Source of the DNA: Candidatus Bathyarchaeota archaeon
GTDB lineage: Archaea > Thermoproteota > Bathyarchaeia > Bathyarchaeales > WUQV01
Reading direction: 5' to 3'
DNA: 64,000 nt
NCBI GenBank assembly: GCA_021158125.1
Contig: JAGGVF010000022.1
Location: 62,001 to 126,000 of the forward strand
The translations under genes and the position numbers were made by a program. The notes below the pieces were generated by a model. That model did not search any database. It saw only the letters and a list, made by a program, of their open reading frames with translations, and had not been told where the DNA came from. Of the stretch, positions 63,506 through 64,000 are shown one piece after another. How positions within the stretch are numbered: position 1 is the first letter of the stretch; each line of letters opens with the position of its first letter.

Positions 63506-64000
63506 CTAGAAAAGTTTCTCTTGTTTGGATTTGGCCTCACTTTTCAATCTTTTAGCTGGTTTCCAGCTTTTTCTAACAAAATCTGGATAAGCTCCATATT
63601 TTTTGATGCATTTTTCAAGGAACTCTACAGTTTTCGGATCTGTAATGTATCCGCATCCAACTTCGCCGTACTCCCTTTTTATTTTCTCTATTGCCTTATC
63701 CCTTTCAACTTTGGCTATTATTGAAGCCGCCGAAACTATGGGATATTTTTTGTCCGCCTTATGTTCGGAGATTATGTTAACTTTAAATTTGAGGCGTTCA
63801 AGTATGTGCTGTTTAAACCTTTCAGCCAACGTGTCGGAAGCGTCTACATAGGCTATGTCCGGCCTCAATTCCTCTATAACTTTAGCCATAGCGTGGGCCT
63901 CAAGCCTATTCAACTTATGAAGTTTCCTACCAAAATTCACTACCCTGTCAATTTCAGAAGGAGAAAGCTTAATAACATGCCATTTTAAAGCTGTTCTCTT
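63506..64000 (-). CDS. rnhB: ribonuclease HII, N terminus cut by window edge
   Basis: The visible 165 residues run from the window end (RTALKWHVIKLSPSEID) through VVNFGRKLHKLNRLEAHAMAKVIEEL, YVDASDTLAERF, DKKYPIVSAASIIAKVERDKAI and the C-terminal GYITDPKTVEFL. The Asp and Ser-Ala-Ala-Ser-Ile-Ile motifs are those of RNase HII, which removes RNA from RNA-DNA hybrids. The first Asp-Glu catalytic residues lie beyond the window. It is convergent with the HTH regulator, 4 bases apart. Confidence 0.93.
   Translation of the reverse strand, partial: KRTALKWHVIKLSPSEIDRVVNFGRKLHKLNRLEAHAMAKVIEELRPDIAYVDASDTLAERFKQHILERLKFKVNIISEHKADKKYPIVSAASIIAKVERDKAIEKIKREYGEVGCGYITDPKTVEFLEKCIKKYGAYPDFVRKSWKPAKRLKSEAKSKQEKLF

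Overview
This window is archaeal. It encodes aIF5B, L7Ae, S28e, L24e, TFB, Gar1, Nop5 and fibrillarin, together with archaeal type IV pilins, an archaeosortase and the F420 enzyme CofE. A TackOD1-type zinc domain protein, V4R and SpoIIM proteins, a large S-layer-like protein, a tungsten-type aldehyde:ferredoxin oxidoreductase and a fatty-acid degradation cluster point to the TACK (Thermoproteota) side, most plausibly a Bathyarchaeia-like lineage. That placement is inference from gene content. No transposase, integrase or CRISPR array was seen.

Layout. 1-5.6 kb: two tandem MoeA genes, an endonuclease-IV-like TIM barrel, a membrane protein, an ACT-V4R sensor and a TackOD1/nuclease-like protein. 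5.6-11.1 kb: a minus-strand five-gene type IV pilus operon (ATPase, two membrane platform proteins, a small pilin and a 594-residue pilin carrying a DUF2341 ectodomain). 11.2-21.2 kb: information processing (DUF47, aIF5B, NDK, L24e, S28e, L7Ae, Gar1, TFB) with a radical SAM/SPASM gene lying between ndk and infB, and a UppP-like phosphatase divergent from a secreted C39-like protease. 21.3-30.2 kb: amidohydrolase, acyl-CoA ligase, alpha/beta hydrolase, acyl-CoA dehydrogenase, enoyl-CoA hydratase, thiolase with its DUF35 partner, and 3-hydroxyacyl-CoA dehydrogenase, which together cover beta-oxidation. A tRNA-Gly(CCC) follows.

31.2-36.1 kb: an archaeosortase directly followed by a 1.27-kilo-residue repeat protein ending in a tripartite sorting signal, a likely enzyme-substrate pair. 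36.1-44.6 kb: DUF5752, Lrp/AsnC regulator, small unknowns, the AOR-ferredoxin pair, CofE and an MBL-fold hydrolase. Between cofE and the MBL gene lies a 1.4-kb block of secreted-protein genes flanked by imperfect direct repeats of the ancestral cofE/MBL junction, an unusual and datable insertion scar. 45-54 kb: a surface island with four glycosyltransferases around a 1031-residue S-layer-like protein, plus a site-2 protease. 54-64 kb: IleRS, SpoIIM and DUF4234 membrane proteins with overlapping 3' ends, PyrD/PyrK, Nop5-fibrillarin, an HTH regulator and a truncated RNase HII.

Several intergenic regions, mostly between divergent genes, hold strong inverted repeats (17.58, 19.36, 37.26, 41.56 and 44.94 kb) that look like operators or terminators. 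The most interesting points are the cofE/MBL duplication scar, the archaeosortase-substrate pair and the pilus operon with its DUF2341 giant pilin.
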